Of a DNA stretch of 41,640 nt, positions 30,701 through 39,949 are shown in pieces. How positions within the stretch are numbered: position 1 is the stretch's first letter; each line of letters begins with the position of its first letter. The notes beneath the pieces were generated by a model. It was not told where the DNA came from and made no database searches. It saw only the letters and a program-made list of their open reading frames with translations. This DNA comes from Candidatus Peribacteraceae bacterium. Its GTDB lineage: Bacteria > Patescibacteriota > Gracilibacteria > Peribacterales > Peribacteraceae. A program made the translations under genes and the position numbers. Location: contig JAQTSK010000011.1 of NCBI GenBank assembly GCA_028711345.1, forward strand, positions 1 through 41,640, given 5' to 3'.

Positions 30701-32096
30701 AGATGATCAGGTCTCTGCGAACATTCTCCGCGAGAAGAGAGGAAGCCTCGTCCGTGGGTTGGAGGCGAACGCACTCAGCATCGCCGGACTCAAATCCGCA
30801 CTGCTCTTCTGGCCCGCAGCCGCCGCGATTGCCATCGATACTGCTGCAGCGAATTATCTCTACGATTACGCCATCGACCTCAATCAGCTGTCTTCATCCG
30901 AGAGTCTCAAAGGACTTACAGGAACGGAGCTCCTCACGAAGTACCTGCAAGTATCACCGGAAGCACGTGAGCCTGCGGATATCCTTGTGGATGGTACGAA
31001 GACACGCAGGAATGTGCGGGAGAACCTGATCTTTGCGTATCTGTTGCGGAATACTCTGCCTGCTTCCGAAAGATTGTACGTAGAGGAAGCGAAGCAGTGG
31101 TACGACGCGCTCACTCCTGACGCGCGAAAATCCTGGCTCGAGAAACTCAAGTCACGGGCTGCCGTACTGCAGGAACGTGTCCGGCAGATGGCGGCAGAAC
31201 ACTCCATCGGTCTCGCAGGTCGGAAGGAGCAGTACCTTCGTTACGCGTCTGACGGCATCTTCGGGAACGTAGCGCCGCAGATGCTGCGTCGTGCGGATCA
31301 TTGGGCGGAATTGACTGAATTTTATGAGAGCGCCGACGGGCAGGATGTCACGTTCGATGGTCGTGCCGGCGCGCTACGGCGGATCTCACTCTCGTCGTTG
31401 AAAATGCCTCCCGTCACTGAACAGGATTGGAACAGGGCATCAACGGTTCTCTCGGAGTACGAGGAGTACCGTATGCAGCAGGGGCGCTTGCGATATGTTG
31501 CGCTGTCGATCGATCGTGGCGGGAATGAAGTCCGTGACTATGTGCGTTCACTCCTGCTCGATCACATGAGGCATGCCATCATGAATCTGGATGTTCGTAT
31601 TGCTCAGGAGATACCGGATGGAAACATCGCGAACGCCGTCCGGCTTGAATGCAGACGTCGATTCGAGAGCATGGCTGCACCATTCGCGGAGGTGCTGAAG
31701 GATGAGACGAAGTCCACTGCGTTCATAGAGGAGTACCTCCGAAACGCCGAACGGGAAATGCTCGCGTGGGATTTGATGAACATGTACCACGAAGCGACAC
31801 CCATGAGGGTAACCCATGCAGGCGATGCGTACAACGGCGACAAGCGTATCCGTCTTTCTCCGCATCGCTTACAGCGCGAGTTTGATGAACATCAGACACC
31901 CGTTCCGCCGATTACTGAGGATTTTAATCCCCTGAAGGCCGTACTGAAGAGTCCTGAGTATGCACGGCTCATGGCCCGTCCGGTCACGCGGACTCAGGCA
32001 ATAGCGATGATGCAGAAGGCGCAGGAGGAAGTTTGTGCCTCGATGAAGATACCATCCGCAACCATGGTGCTTGTTTCATTGGTGGAGCGAAACTGA
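27735..32096 (+). CDS. Giant hypothetical membrane-associated helical protein
   Basis: 1453 residues, the largest gene here. The N-terminal 640 residues are soluble and helical with coiled-coil-like stretches (RRIQRLKELQKFLQDEMKQ near 310). A hydrophobic segment lies near 652-672 (IMSILLAAWYVHGVVLSV), followed by a basic region (RIPRRLVRGYRAVRRSRIAR) and more coiled coil. A second hydrophobic pair is near 965-980 and 1015-1040 (SALLFWPAAAAIAIDTAAA). The last 400 residues are soluble. No catalytic motif or known domain was recognised and there is no signal peptide. It is the last gene of the set that starts at 26721. Its size in a reduced genome suggests an important lineage-specific role, perhaps in the envelope. 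Confidence 0.85.
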   Translation: MSDPEKPSSLPKAAKDYVGALGANPPDVSVLPLREQGRIADEKIGDIRKNTLAEALQSIERDGVLLGAKETYLWRIDRAAVQSHALHALEDALPPAVRAKRPPSAPEEQQKLSEYKISLYERNLAIIRWNERVIDRRVRVKAQMEKEGIAVPIDASIENNAALHLSALSPVLRSLTVFKNYRMVQLRKNEGAISDLQYVRDRTRCANALPSLVRPALERSGRAVAIDCEKFVTLEPQAALDDPTLTEAEALMDRDIDGLLSYAQGNPGIGVGREGLNPLDVFLDAELRAAHRAALEAELQAGLGDEGDRRIQRLKELQKFLQDEMKQYERELAEFFSEKIRISSIDLFRRDYEGASRQPPEDWTQYVRDVPEVREDLDRDWTMQRQALREHRRLIDETYDLSIFKLKNFPLLKEEVYKEARLHGVIQLLDGLVRLNATPSIIYNRISRSLTGTALPDTANDFLNPEKTFRDEAHTALQGLRKAWQLPENVTLPGPDGKSVEVTFDPWNQAHWEAIPPEQWELIKKRIATTKETLRQREGQVKGSLGVAEGTFDLMDALRARRHPLDLINTTPDQALYDLLCDRKITPEKIMQEQNLTDERLAAVWLYLMLEFHTQLDEHAETVGLAQEDLFKLANEKAEAHHGLQQMARDNKWTIMSILLAAWYVHGVVLSVKHSPKFMRLAVLYHLSVGAPLQMGTDLVYRIPRRLVRGYRAVRRSRIARAEELVADKAVSDIDDLRRLGDLVNLEGELAAEQARHQSILHTLAGEDLAEAEQFIREAQEHRFRLYQKEARLLDAQLTQVEALPHIGRDGAFHIQAARDRLRPSIDSFRDRFNVFCREVPTARAALAEDLLGMPSGKIAEGGSLLSRLEQAHSTQLLGTKRSILISEDATLGTERFTKDQADRLMRLGVAGEKPSAVGVAVRPSGATGARLVEGVAELGESDVGAVAELAAKAKNSPFVRAGTITFAALVDALFIVQNEGQIRAMEEKDDQVSANILREKRGSLVRGLEANALSIAGLKSALLFWPAAAAIAIDTAAANYLYDYAIDLNQLSSSESLKGLTGTELLTKYLQVSPEAREPADILVDGTKTRRNVRENLIFAYLLRNTLPASERLYVEEAKQWYDALTPDARKSWLEKLKSRAAVLQERVRQMAAEHSIGLAGRKEQYLRYASDGIFGNVAPQMLRRADHWAELTEFYESADGQDVTFDGRAGALRRISLSSLKMPPVTEQDWNRASTVLSEYEEYRMQQGRLRYVALSIDRGGNEVRDYVRSLLLDHMRHAIMNLDVRIAQEIPDGNIANAVRLECRRRFESMAAPFAEVLKDETKSTAFIEEYLRNAEREMLAWDLMNMYHEATPMRVTHAGDAYNGDKRIRLSPHRLQREFDEHQTPVPPITEDFNPLKAVLKSPEYARLMARPVTRTQAIAMMQKAQEEVCASMKIPSATMVLVSLVERN

Positions 32097-32102
32097 TTCA
32101 GA

Positions 32103-32145
32103 GAGGGTTTCAATTTTCGAAGCAGGCTTCTCCCTCGTATTTTTT
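32103..32145 (+). terminator. Possible intrinsic terminator after the giant gene
   Basis: GAGGG at 32103-32107 can pair with CCCTC at 32132-32136, enclosing an inner GAAGC-AG-GCTTC hairpin at 32119-32130, and six T residues follow at 32140-32145. The outer stem is short and the internal loop lopsided, so the call is tentative. Confidence 0.4.
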
Positions 32146-32174
32146 GTTGATTCTCTCTAGGATATGCACCACGC

Positions 32175-34019
<1,845 letters not shown>

Positions 34020-34099
34020 GGAATGAATGAATATTGAGAATGGATCTCCCTTCGCTTCAAAGTGGCTTTGGCGGGGCGGGTAATGGATAATTCTCGGGA

Positions 34100-34648
34100 A
34101 TGATTCTTTCATTTCCGCTTCGCTCGGCATTCCTCGCACTTCCGCTGACCGGAGAAGCGAAGCGAAGGTTTGCAGCGATTGTTGAGAATCTGGCTTTGAT
34201 AGGGGATTCGGTTCGCTTTCAGCACGTCACTTCTCCGCATCTCACTCTGCAATTCTGGCCGGAGCTGGCGCAGACTGAGCTAGAAGATGTTCTGGATCAA
34301 TCGCAGAAAATTGCCGCTGCATCCAAACTGTTCGAGATTGCTGTCACAGGCGCAGGGACATTCGGCTCCCATGGTCATGACAAGGTGCTCTTCCTCTCTG
34401 TTCATCCATCTCCGGAGCTTGAGGCGGTCAAGAAGCGATGTCCATGGCCTTCAGATCGTCCGTTCGCGCCGCACATCACACTTGCAAGGATCAAGCACCC
34501 TGACCGATTTGCGGTGCAGAAAGAGAGAGCGTTGAAACTTCTTCAGGATGTGCGGTTTACAGTCCGTTTCGATCGATTGCGATTGTATGGGGAAGTCGAG
34601 CGGGTCAAGCAGACGGCGCTGGAGGATTTTCTTTTTCGAAGGTTATAG
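34100..34648 (+). CDS. thpR: 2H-family RNA 2',3'-cyclic phosphodiesterase (ThpR/LigT-like)
   Basis: 182 residues. The two H-x-T-x motifs of the 2H phosphoesterase fold are HLTL (SPHLTLQFWPEL, near residue 47) and HITL (APHITLARIKHP, near 125). The N-terminus SAFLALPLTGEAKRRFA is typical of the ThpR group. These enzymes hydrolyse 2',3'-cyclic phosphate ends of RNA and can ligate tRNA halves in vitro; the physiological role in bacteria is unclear. The gene follows lepA by 80 bases and overlaps the start of a period-7 array by two bases at its stop codon. Confidence 0.88.
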   Translation: MILSFPLRSAFLALPLTGEAKRRFAAIVENLALIGDSVRFQHVTSPHLTLQFWPELAQTELEDVLDQSQKIAAASKLFEIAVTGAGTFGSHGHDKVLFLSVHPSPELEAVKKRCPWPSDRPFAPHITLARIKHPDRFAVQKERALKLLQDVRFTVRFDRLRLYGEVERVKQTALEDFLFRRL

Positions 34649-34733
34649 GTGTTAGGGGTTAGGTGTAAGGTTTTACACAATGCAAGCTCTTTTCGTCTCA
34701 ACCTAAAACCTATCACCTAAAACCTGTCACCTT
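34647..34733. repeat. Period-7 iterated-word inverted array between convergent genes
   Basis: Left arm: AGGTGTT, AGGGGTT, AGGTGTA, AGGTTTT. Right arm 34701-34733: ACCTAAA, ACCTATC, ACCTAAA, ACCTGTC, ACCTT. It fills the gap between the convergent thpR and 34737 genes and could act as a terminator in both directions. Confidence 0.88.
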
Positions 34734-34736
34734 CGT

Positions 34737-35432
34737 TCAATCATCCTCCTGCTTATCCCTCTGTTCTTCTTTCATCCTCGCGAAGAACTGTTCCATGACG
34801 TCGATGTGCGGCTCAATGATGTCTTGCAGGATCTTCACCGTGAGCGGTTGCAACTTTTCGTAGTCGACCGGACGTCCCTGACTCACGAAGAAATCCACGA
34901 GAACGAAGGTGGTGAGCTGGAGGACGGTGCCGTCGATGTTGCCCTCATCGACCATCAGTCTGCTGAGGATCTTCTCGGTATCGAGGCTCAAGACCAATGC
35001 AAGGCGCGTCGTCCAGAGGATCAGTATTTCCCGGATTTCCTTGGACAGAGTCTCTTTTCCTAATTGCTGGGGATGCGTCGTCGGCGGCTCGACTAAGATG
35101 TGCTGCTCAACGATGTACTCCTCCACCGCTTCCCGTGCGCCTTTGTGGATGAGGGAAAGGAGGGCCAGAATGAAGATGGACGGACAGTCCCGTGCTGCGA
35201 GGCGCGAGATCAATTGGAAGAGATGGGTGAAGCGGTCGTCTCCCAGAAACTGCCTGATGGTCTGAGCGACACGGTCATCCCGCTTCCGTGCCTTCTTCTC
35301 CTCACGACTCTGCTGTTTGCTCTGCTGCTGCGAGGCTGCGAAGCGCTGCTTCGCCTGCTCGGAGACCTGCTCGGATGCTCCACTGCTGCCTTCGCCGGGT
35401 GCCGACGATTCATTTGCTCCGAATTCCTGCAT
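34737..35432 (-). CDS. Hypothetical soluble helical protein
   Basis: 231 residues from the ATG at 35432; the upstream ATG at 35519 would translate unlikely Pro/Leu-rich sequence and part of a period-7 array. The first 60 residues are disordered and rich in Ser, Gln, Glu and Lys (QQQSKQQSREEKKARKRDD). The rest is helical (FTHLFQLISRLAARDCPSIFILALLSLIHKGA, read in two pieces around RDCPS; then EILILWTTRLALVLSL). No family is recognised. A TGTTACCCT box like the one before infB ends 11 bases before the ATG. It is downstream of rplI in the same orientation but has its own likely promoter. Confidence 0.7.
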   Translation of the reverse strand: MQEFGANESSAPGEGSSGASEQVSEQAKQRFAASQQQSKQQSREEKKARKRDDRVAQTIRQFLGDDRFTHLFQLISRLAARDCPSIFILALLSLIHKGAREAVEEYIVEQHILVEPPTTHPQQLGKETLSKEIREILILWTTRLALVLSLDTEKILSRLMVDEGNIDGTVLQLTTFVLVDFFVSQGRPVDYEKLQPLTVKILQDIIEPHIDVMEQFFARMKEEQRDKQEDD

Positions 35433-35512
35433 GCACAGTGGAGGGTAACAGGGGAAGGGGGCTAATGGAAGGAGAGGGGATCGGAGATTGAAGGGCACGA
35501 TGCCATTGGCTC

Positions 35513-35554
35513 TTTGCAATTTGCAATTAGCAAAAAGCTACAAGCTACAAGCAT
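35513..35554. repeat. Period-7 array between rplI and the 35432 gene
   Basis: Words TTTGCAA, TTTGCAA, TTAGCAA, AAAGCTA, CAAGCTA, CAAGCAT in strict 7-base phase. The word changes gradually from TTGCAA to AGCTAC along the array. Only partial self-complementarity; no separate inverted arm is seen. Confidence 0.7.
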
Positions 35555-35566
35555 TCAGCCTTCCCC

Positions 35567-36049
35567 CTACTTCGTTTCCGCTTTTTCCTTTTCCTTCTCC
35601 TTCTCAACCGCCGCTTTCACATCGACTTGAATCGTCGTCGACTGGGCGCCGACCGCAACGGTGACGGGATGCAGGCCGACGGTTTTGATGTGATCCTCCA
35701 ATGTGATGGCGGAAACCGGCACGGAAATTCCGTATTCGGAAGCGAGGGTGTCGACGATGTGCTGTTCCGACAGAGCAGCGTAGAGCTTGCCTGTCTTCGA
35801 CGCTTTGGCAGAGATGTGGATGACTTTCCCGCCCAACGCATTGGAGACGGACTGGACGATTTCACGTTCCATCTCCCTCTCCAGAGCGCGTTTCTTGATG
35901 TGTTCCGCAAAGCGCTTGCGCACGCCCGGCGTAGCAACGATGGCCTTCCTCTCCGGCAGCAGACAGTTGAGGGCAAAGCCGTTCTTCACGACGACGAGGT
36001 CGTTCTTTCTGCCGATGCCGACGATGTCGATGAGGAGGAGGACTTCCAT
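35567..36049 (-). CDS. rplI: Ribosomal protein bL9
   Basis: 160 residues. The N-terminal domain has MEVLLLIDIVGIGRKNDLVV and KNGFALNCLLPERKAIVAT, matching the conserved bL9 RNA-binding fold. A long connecting helix (EHIKKRALEREMEREIVQSV) leads to the C-terminal domain (HIVDTLASEYGISVPVSAIT). A Lys/Glu-rich tail ends it. bL9 binds 23S rRNA near the L1 stalk. Several CPR lineages have lost this protein, so its presence is informative about affiliation. A TTGTCT-17-TATGAT promoter lies 42 bases upstream, one of the few here giving a real leader, although without a Shine-Dalgarno motif. Confidence 0.93.
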   Translation of the reverse strand: MEVLLLIDIVGIGRKNDLVVVKNGFALNCLLPERKAIVATPGVRKRFAEHIKKRALEREMEREIVQSVSNALGGKVIHISAKASKTGKLYAALSEQHIVDTLASEYGISVPVSAITLEDHIKTVGLHPVTVAVGAQSTTIQVDVKAAVEKEKEKEKAETK

Positions 36050-36090
36050 GAGATGCTGAGTGTGCCACCGAAGAGCGATGAAGCCGCAAA

Positions 36091-36119
36091 ATCATAGGGA
36101 AACATTTGTGGAAAGACAA
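36091..36119 (-). promoter_or_regulatory. Promoter of rplI
   Basis: On the minus strand TTGTCT (36119-36114), a 17-base spacer and TATGAT (36096-36091). The -10 box ends 41 bases before the rplI ATG, giving a leader of about 35 bases. Confidence 0.65.
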
Positions 36120-36219
36120 GCACAGTTGTAACTTGGATCGTTCACTCGTTACTTTCTTCATCCCCCAAAGCGAAAATGCCGGGAAGAGGATGCGTCCGTT
36201 TTCGTTCAATCGTCTCATT

Positions 36220-38430
36220 TCAGGTTCGCGCTACGGACAGCAACCATCCGGGGAACGAGAGCCAGCTTTTTCCGTCCGTAAATTGACGCTCCATCGTGAC
36301 GTACCATTCATCGAAGCGGGAGAACCGATCAGCGTGCACCGACGGTTTCTTGAACGTGACTCCGTGCACATGTTCGTCATGTGCATAGATGGCGAGGGGA
36401 GAGTACAGCGTCAGTGCAGGAATCTCTTTCTTGAAGAGCGTGTTGAGTTCCTTTAGGGCATTCTCTCTCGATTTATCAGCACCGGTCTCGCGGATTCGCG
36501 TCAGCAGCAGGTCGGCTTCAAATGACGCGTACTGCGAGAGGTTGAGGGCGTCGAGGCGCATTTTGCTGGGGTCTGTAAGTTCCTGTATCTGGCTGGAGTG
36601 CCAGTACGGGTAGCTGTCGAGGTTGTCGAAGAGGGATTCCCCGAACAGCACCACGTCGTAGTCGCGCTTGAGGAGCCTGTTCTCAAATTCCTTTCTGGTC
36701 GCCGGGACATCGATGATGACTTTCACTCCGACAGTCTCCCACTGCGCTTTGATGATGCCTGCGATACTTCTGTACGTTTCGGGTTTGTCGGTCGTGAGGA
36801 GCGTCAGTGTCAATTCCTTGCCTTTCTCGTTGATGCGGGTGTGAGGAGCTTCGGACGGGAGTTTCCGGCGAAGGTATCCGTGTTCCAGATACAGGCTGCT
36901 GACGGTAATTTTCTTCGGATCGGTGTCGGGCAATTGCTTGTCTAAGAGAAATGCGTCGACGAGGCGCTGTTCCTCCATGGCACGAGCGAAGACGACGGGA
37001 TCCGTGAATCGTTCGACGTATGCCGAATCGATGACGTCGTCGTCCGCGTTTGTCATCTTGACGACATTCAATCCCACTTTGAGCGATCCGCTGCCGCCGT
37101 CGCCCGCCGGAATCTTCATGAGAAACATCACACTGCCGTCCGGAAGACGGCTGCCAGTCTGCGACCGGATGCCGTTCACGGAGACCGGAAATTTTGTATC
37201 CGCCGTCGATCCCGTGAGTGTCAATGACGATCCTGTTCCGAGCAACGCCAGGCGGGGAAAGGACTTCAGTGCGCCGACCCTGTTGGTATTGCGTTGTTCC
37301 AGCAATCGCTGGAGTCGGATTTTCTCCGGCATGTTCCAGCTGGAGTCGAAGAACGCCCCTTTTGCCGCTTTGGCGTCGAAGCTGTAGGTCCAGTCACCCA
37401 GATTCACTTCCAGAAGCGGCGTGTCGACGACATGCGTTTCCCCGATGGCATCCGCGATTTCCTTCTTATTTGTGGCAAGTTGGAGGGCGAGGCGCACATT
37501 CCGGTCGGCCATGGTCGGGCGGCTCATATTGAAGAACAATCCGACATACTGGGGCAGCGTGTACGGCGCGGGCGTGAAGTTGCGGGGAATGATGGGGAGT
37601 CCTTTGTCATTGCGGGGTACCAGACGTACGCCGTTGATGTTCAGAATGTCGGTGAGGAGTGCGGAATAGTCGGGAAAGACGCGGAAAACGACGCGTTCGA
37701 TTTTGAATGTCGGCATTCCTTCGCGCGGGAAATGTTTCAGTGTGACCTCGGTCGAGAAATCCGTCTGGACGAGACTCAAGAAACTGTAGGGGCCCGCACC
37801 GATGGGGTGGAAGCCGAAGTCCAGAGCCTGATCCAGTTTGTTCGGAGGGACGCCCTCGAACGCGTGTTTCGGCACCAGTCCCAGCGTCAGGTTGCTCGTG
37901 AAGAAGACGTACGGTTTCTTCAGACTGAAGCGGACGGTCCGGTCGTCGATTTTTTCAATGGTTACACCTTTGAAATTCTGCTGGAGAATGGGGTTTCTGA
38001 ACCCGGGCTGCTGGATGGAATCGAAGTTGAAGAGGACGTCCTCCGCAGTGACGGGAGTGCCGTCATGCCAGTTCAGCCCCGGTTTGAGTGTTGCGGTGAA
38101 GACGCGGCTGTCATTGGAGATTTTCACCGTCGCCAGATCATCGATCACTTTGCCCGAGACGGGGTCGTACTTCATGAGACCGGCAAAGATGAGCGCGTTC
38201 ACGTCGCGCGTCACGTCGTTTCCGATCGTGAACCACGGCATCATCGGTTGCAGCTCGCCGACCGCTCCTTCTATGTACGTGCCGCCCGCCGCTCCGACGT
38301 TCGTCGTATTCGAAACGTAGAAGAGACGCAGGAGCATCAAGAAGCTTACGAATACGATGAAGCCGAGGACGGTGACGACGATCCTTTCCGTGCGTGTCAT
38401 GGCCGAGATCACCCTGAAGAGAGATTGCAT
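36220..38430 (-). CDS. Membrane-anchored OppA-like (SBP_bac_5) substrate-binding protein
   Basis: 736 residues. An N-terminal helix (VVTVLGFIVFVSFLMLLRLFYV, about 19-40, with no lipobox cysteine) anchors an extracytoplasmic domain. Family 5 solute-binding motifs follow: ALIFAGLMKYDP, LKPGLNWHDGTPVTAEDVLFNFDSI read around HDGTP, VPKHAFEG, GAGPYSF, and RNVRLALQLATNKKEI. Near 385-500 there is an insertion of about 110 residues with beta-sandwich-like sequence (SSLTLTGSTADTKFPVSVNG) before the fold resumes at ELTLTLLTTDKP. It probably binds peptides or a similar ligand, but no ABC permease or ATPase gene is adjacent. An extended -10 box TGGTATAGT ends 10 bases before the ATG. Confidence 0.85.
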   Translation of the reverse strand: MQSLFRVISAMTRTERIVVTVLGFIVFVSFLMLLRLFYVSNTTNVGAAGGTYIEGAVGELQPMMPWFTIGNDVTRDVNALIFAGLMKYDPVSGKVIDDLATVKISNDSRVFTATLKPGLNWHDGTPVTAEDVLFNFDSIQQPGFRNPILQQNFKGVTIEKIDDRTVRFSLKKPYVFFTSNLTLGLVPKHAFEGVPPNKLDQALDFGFHPIGAGPYSFLSLVQTDFSTEVTLKHFPREGMPTFKIERVVFRVFPDYSALLTDILNINGVRLVPRNDKGLPIIPRNFTPAPYTLPQYVGLFFNMSRPTMADRNVRLALQLATNKKEIADAIGETHVVDTPLLEVNLGDWTYSFDAKAAKGAFFDSSWNMPEKIRLQRLLEQRNTNRVGALKSFPRLALLGTGSSLTLTGSTADTKFPVSVNGIRSQTGSRLPDGSVMFLMKIPAGDGGSGSLKVGLNVVKMTNADDDVIDSAYVERFTDPVVFARAMEEQRLVDAFLLDKQLPDTDPKKITVSSLYLEHGYLRRKLPSEAPHTRINEKGKELTLTLLTTDKPETYRSIAGIIKAQWETVGVKVIIDVPATRKEFENRLLKRDYDVVLFGESLFDNLDSYPYWHSSQIQELTDPSKMRLDALNLSQYASFEADLLLTRIRETGADKSRENALKELNTLFKKEIPALTLYSPLAIYAHDEHVHGVTFKKPSVHADRFSRFDEWYVTMERQFTDGKSWLSFPGWLLSVART

Positions 38431-38440
38431 GCGTGAGGGG

Positions 38441-38446
38441 ACTATA
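38441..38446 (-). promoter_or_regulatory. Extended -10 promoter of the OppA-like gene
   Basis: TGGTATAGT on the minus strand, with TATAGT at 38446-38441, ends 10 bases before the ATG at 38430. No -35 box is evident. Confidence 0.55.
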
Positions 38447-38546
38447 CCAGCGGGAATGAGAGAACAGGAATGACAGGAAAAGAAGAAAGGTGGCTGAAAT
38501 TTCGTACCTTACTGCCTTTGTTGCCCTGAGTGCCTTTTCTACGTTT

Positions 38547-38765
38547 CTACTTGATGTACATCAATGCGATCGCGATAGCGAAGAAGACGACGGCGATCCA
38601 GACGGTGACACGGAAGAGCACTTTCTCGGCACCGCGTCGCTGAACGTAGGTGGTTCCGCCTCCGCCGAACGCAGCCGACAGGCCGGAAGCGCGGTGCTGG
38701 AGGAGAATCAGGAGTGCGAGGAGCGCGCCCAAAATCACTTCGACGGTCATGAGGATCTGCTTCAT
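38547..38765 (-). CDS. secG: Preprotein translocase subunit SecG
   Basis: 72 residues from the ATG at 38765; a longer in-frame start would cross the promoter. Two membrane helices (TVEVILGALLALLILLQ and VLFRVTVWIAVVFFAIAIAL) flank the conserved cytoplasmic stretch GLSAAFGGGGTTYVQRRGAEK, read around FGGGG. SecG assists SecYE during protein export. Length is normal. A promoter TTGCCT-17-TACCAT lies just upstream, divergent from dinD. The gap 38431-38546 between secG and the OppA-like gene has a weak pyrimidine-rich period-8 pattern (ACTGCCTT, TGTTGCCC, TGAGTGCC) but nothing firm. Confidence 0.92.
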   Translation of the reverse strand: MKQILMTVEVILGALLALLILLQHRASGLSAAFGGGGTTYVQRRGAEKVLFRVTVWIAVVFFAIAIALMYIK

Positions 38766-38774
38766 AGTGGCGGT

Positions 38775-38803
38775 ATGGTAGGGGACAAGTGTACTCGAGG
38801 CAA
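38775..38803 (-). promoter_or_regulatory. Promoter of secG
   Basis: On the minus strand TTGCCT (38803-38798), a 17-base spacer and TACCAT (38780-38775); the -10 box ends 9 bases before the secG ATG. Both hexamers are only moderate matches. Confidence 0.45.
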
Positions 38804-38853
38804 TGGTGGAGGACTGGAACGAGCATGGTCGATCGACTACCATCGCACTCGCA

Positions 38854-39735
38854 ATGACAACTGATTTGACTGGCGGCTCGCTCCTCGGTCCTCATAGGGA
38901 TTTTGAGAGCATCAAGAAAGTCGATGCCGATGGAATCGAATATTGGGAGGCGAGGGAGTTGATGCCTCTCTTGGAGTATGCACAGTGGAGAAACTTCGAA
39001 AGTGTCATCCGGAAAGCTCAGAAAGCTTGCAACATGAGCGGGCAAGATATTTCTGACCATTTTGCTGATATCAGCAAAATGTCCGAATTGGGTCAGGGAG
39101 GCCATAGAAAAATAGATGACTACAAGCTGTCTCGGTATGCCTGTTACCTCATTGCTCAGAATGGAGACGCTGACAAAAAGCCGATTGCTCTTGCGCAAAC
39201 CTACTTCGCCATTCAGACGAGGAAACAGGAGCTGTATGAATTGTTGCCGGAAAGCAAGAAGCGTTTGATGATTCGCAGCGAAGTCACCGACCACAACAAA
39301 AAACTTGCCGAGACTGCCAAAAAATCAGGAGTGACACGCTTCGGAACATTCAACGATGCCGGATATTTGGGATTGTATGGAATGACACATAGAAGCATCC
39401 AGATTAAAAAAGGTCTTGGAAAGGACAAAGTGCTCGACAGAGCGGGTGCCACCGAGCTTGCCGCAAACCTGTTCAGGATTACGCAGACGGATGACCAGTT
39501 ACAGAAACGACTGGAAAACGGCGATATGATCGGTGAGAGATCGGCGGCAAACACGCATTTCAAAATCGGCGGTAAAGTTCGGCAGACGATCAAAGACATC
39601 GGTGGTACGTTGCCCGAGCACTTGAAACCTGAAGAAGACATCAGGAAGCTCGAGAGGCGCATGAATTCCGACGAGAGAACGAAGCTGAAGCAAAAGAGAG
39701 AGCCGCCGGAGTTGCCGGATGGAAACTCTGTCTGA
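38854..39735 (+). CDS. dinD: DinD-like DNA damage-inducible protein
   Basis: 293 residues from the ATG at 38854; an ATG at 38803 would add 17 residues. The N-terminal BRO-N-like domain has FESIKKVDADGIEYWEARELMPLLEYAQWRNF (read around WEARE), then ISDHFADISKM, DYKLSRYACYLIAQNGD and ALAQTYFAIQTRKQEL, which together are diagnostic of DinD. A helical C-terminal part follows (GLYGMTHRSIQIKKGLG, RAGATELAANLFRITQTD). DinD of E. coli is LexA-regulated and inhibits RecA strand exchange. No clear LexA box is visible upstream. A TACCAT about 10 bases before the ATG is a weak -10 candidate. Confidence 0.87.
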   Translation: MTTDLTGGSLLGPHRDFESIKKVDADGIEYWEARELMPLLEYAQWRNFESVIRKAQKACNMSGQDISDHFADISKMSELGQGGHRKIDDYKLSRYACYLIAQNGDADKKPIALAQTYFAIQTRKQELYELLPESKKRLMIRSEVTDHNKKLAETAKKSGVTRFGTFNDAGYLGLYGMTHRSIQIKKGLGKDKVLDRAGATELAANLFRITQTDDQLQKRLENGDMIGERSAANTHFKIGGKVRQTIKDIGGTLPEHLKPEEDIRKLERRMNSDERTKLKQKREPPELPDGNSV

Positions 39736-39790
39736 CTCGGAGTTCCTCATCAGATCAAGCGGATTATTTTCGAACACCAACTTCTCGCAA

Positions 39791-39884
39791 TGGTGCGTGC
39801 TTGAACCAAGGTTACTATTTATTCGGGTTTACGCTGGCGATGAATTTCATGGGGAATAATCAGTGGAAGCAGGTAGAGACGGCG
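39791..39884. repeat. 94-bp direct repeat, copy 1
   Basis: Matches 40807-40900 in the same orientation, almost identical over the first 78 bases (one difference) and less so afterwards. It lies in the gap between dinD and the 39950 gene, about 30 bases before that gene's promoter. In one frame it reads like protein (CLNQGYYLFGFTLAMNFMGN), so it may be a fragment of a former gene. Confidence 0.85.
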
Positions 39885-39913
39885 ATTGGATGGGCAAATA
39901 CGCCTGTTGGTCA

Positions 39914-39942
39914 TTGACATATTATCAAAGTACATGTATATT
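39914..39942 (+). promoter_or_regulatory. Near-consensus promoter of the 39950 gene
   Basis: TTGACA at 39914-39919, a 17-base spacer, TATATT at 39937-39942. The -10 box ends 7 bases before the ATG, so transcription should start at the start codon itself. Confidence 0.8.
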
Positions 39943-39949
39943 AACATAG

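Noticed and set aside
37294-38436. 380-codon open frame on the plus strand opposite the OppA-like gene
   Set aside because: Antisense to a well-supported solute-binding protein; the translated product is acidic and Arg-rich without hydrophobic core patterns.
38539-39294. 251-codon minus-strand frame overlapping secG and dinD
   Set aside because: It covers secG in a different frame and dinD in antisense; both of those match known families, so this frame is a shadow.
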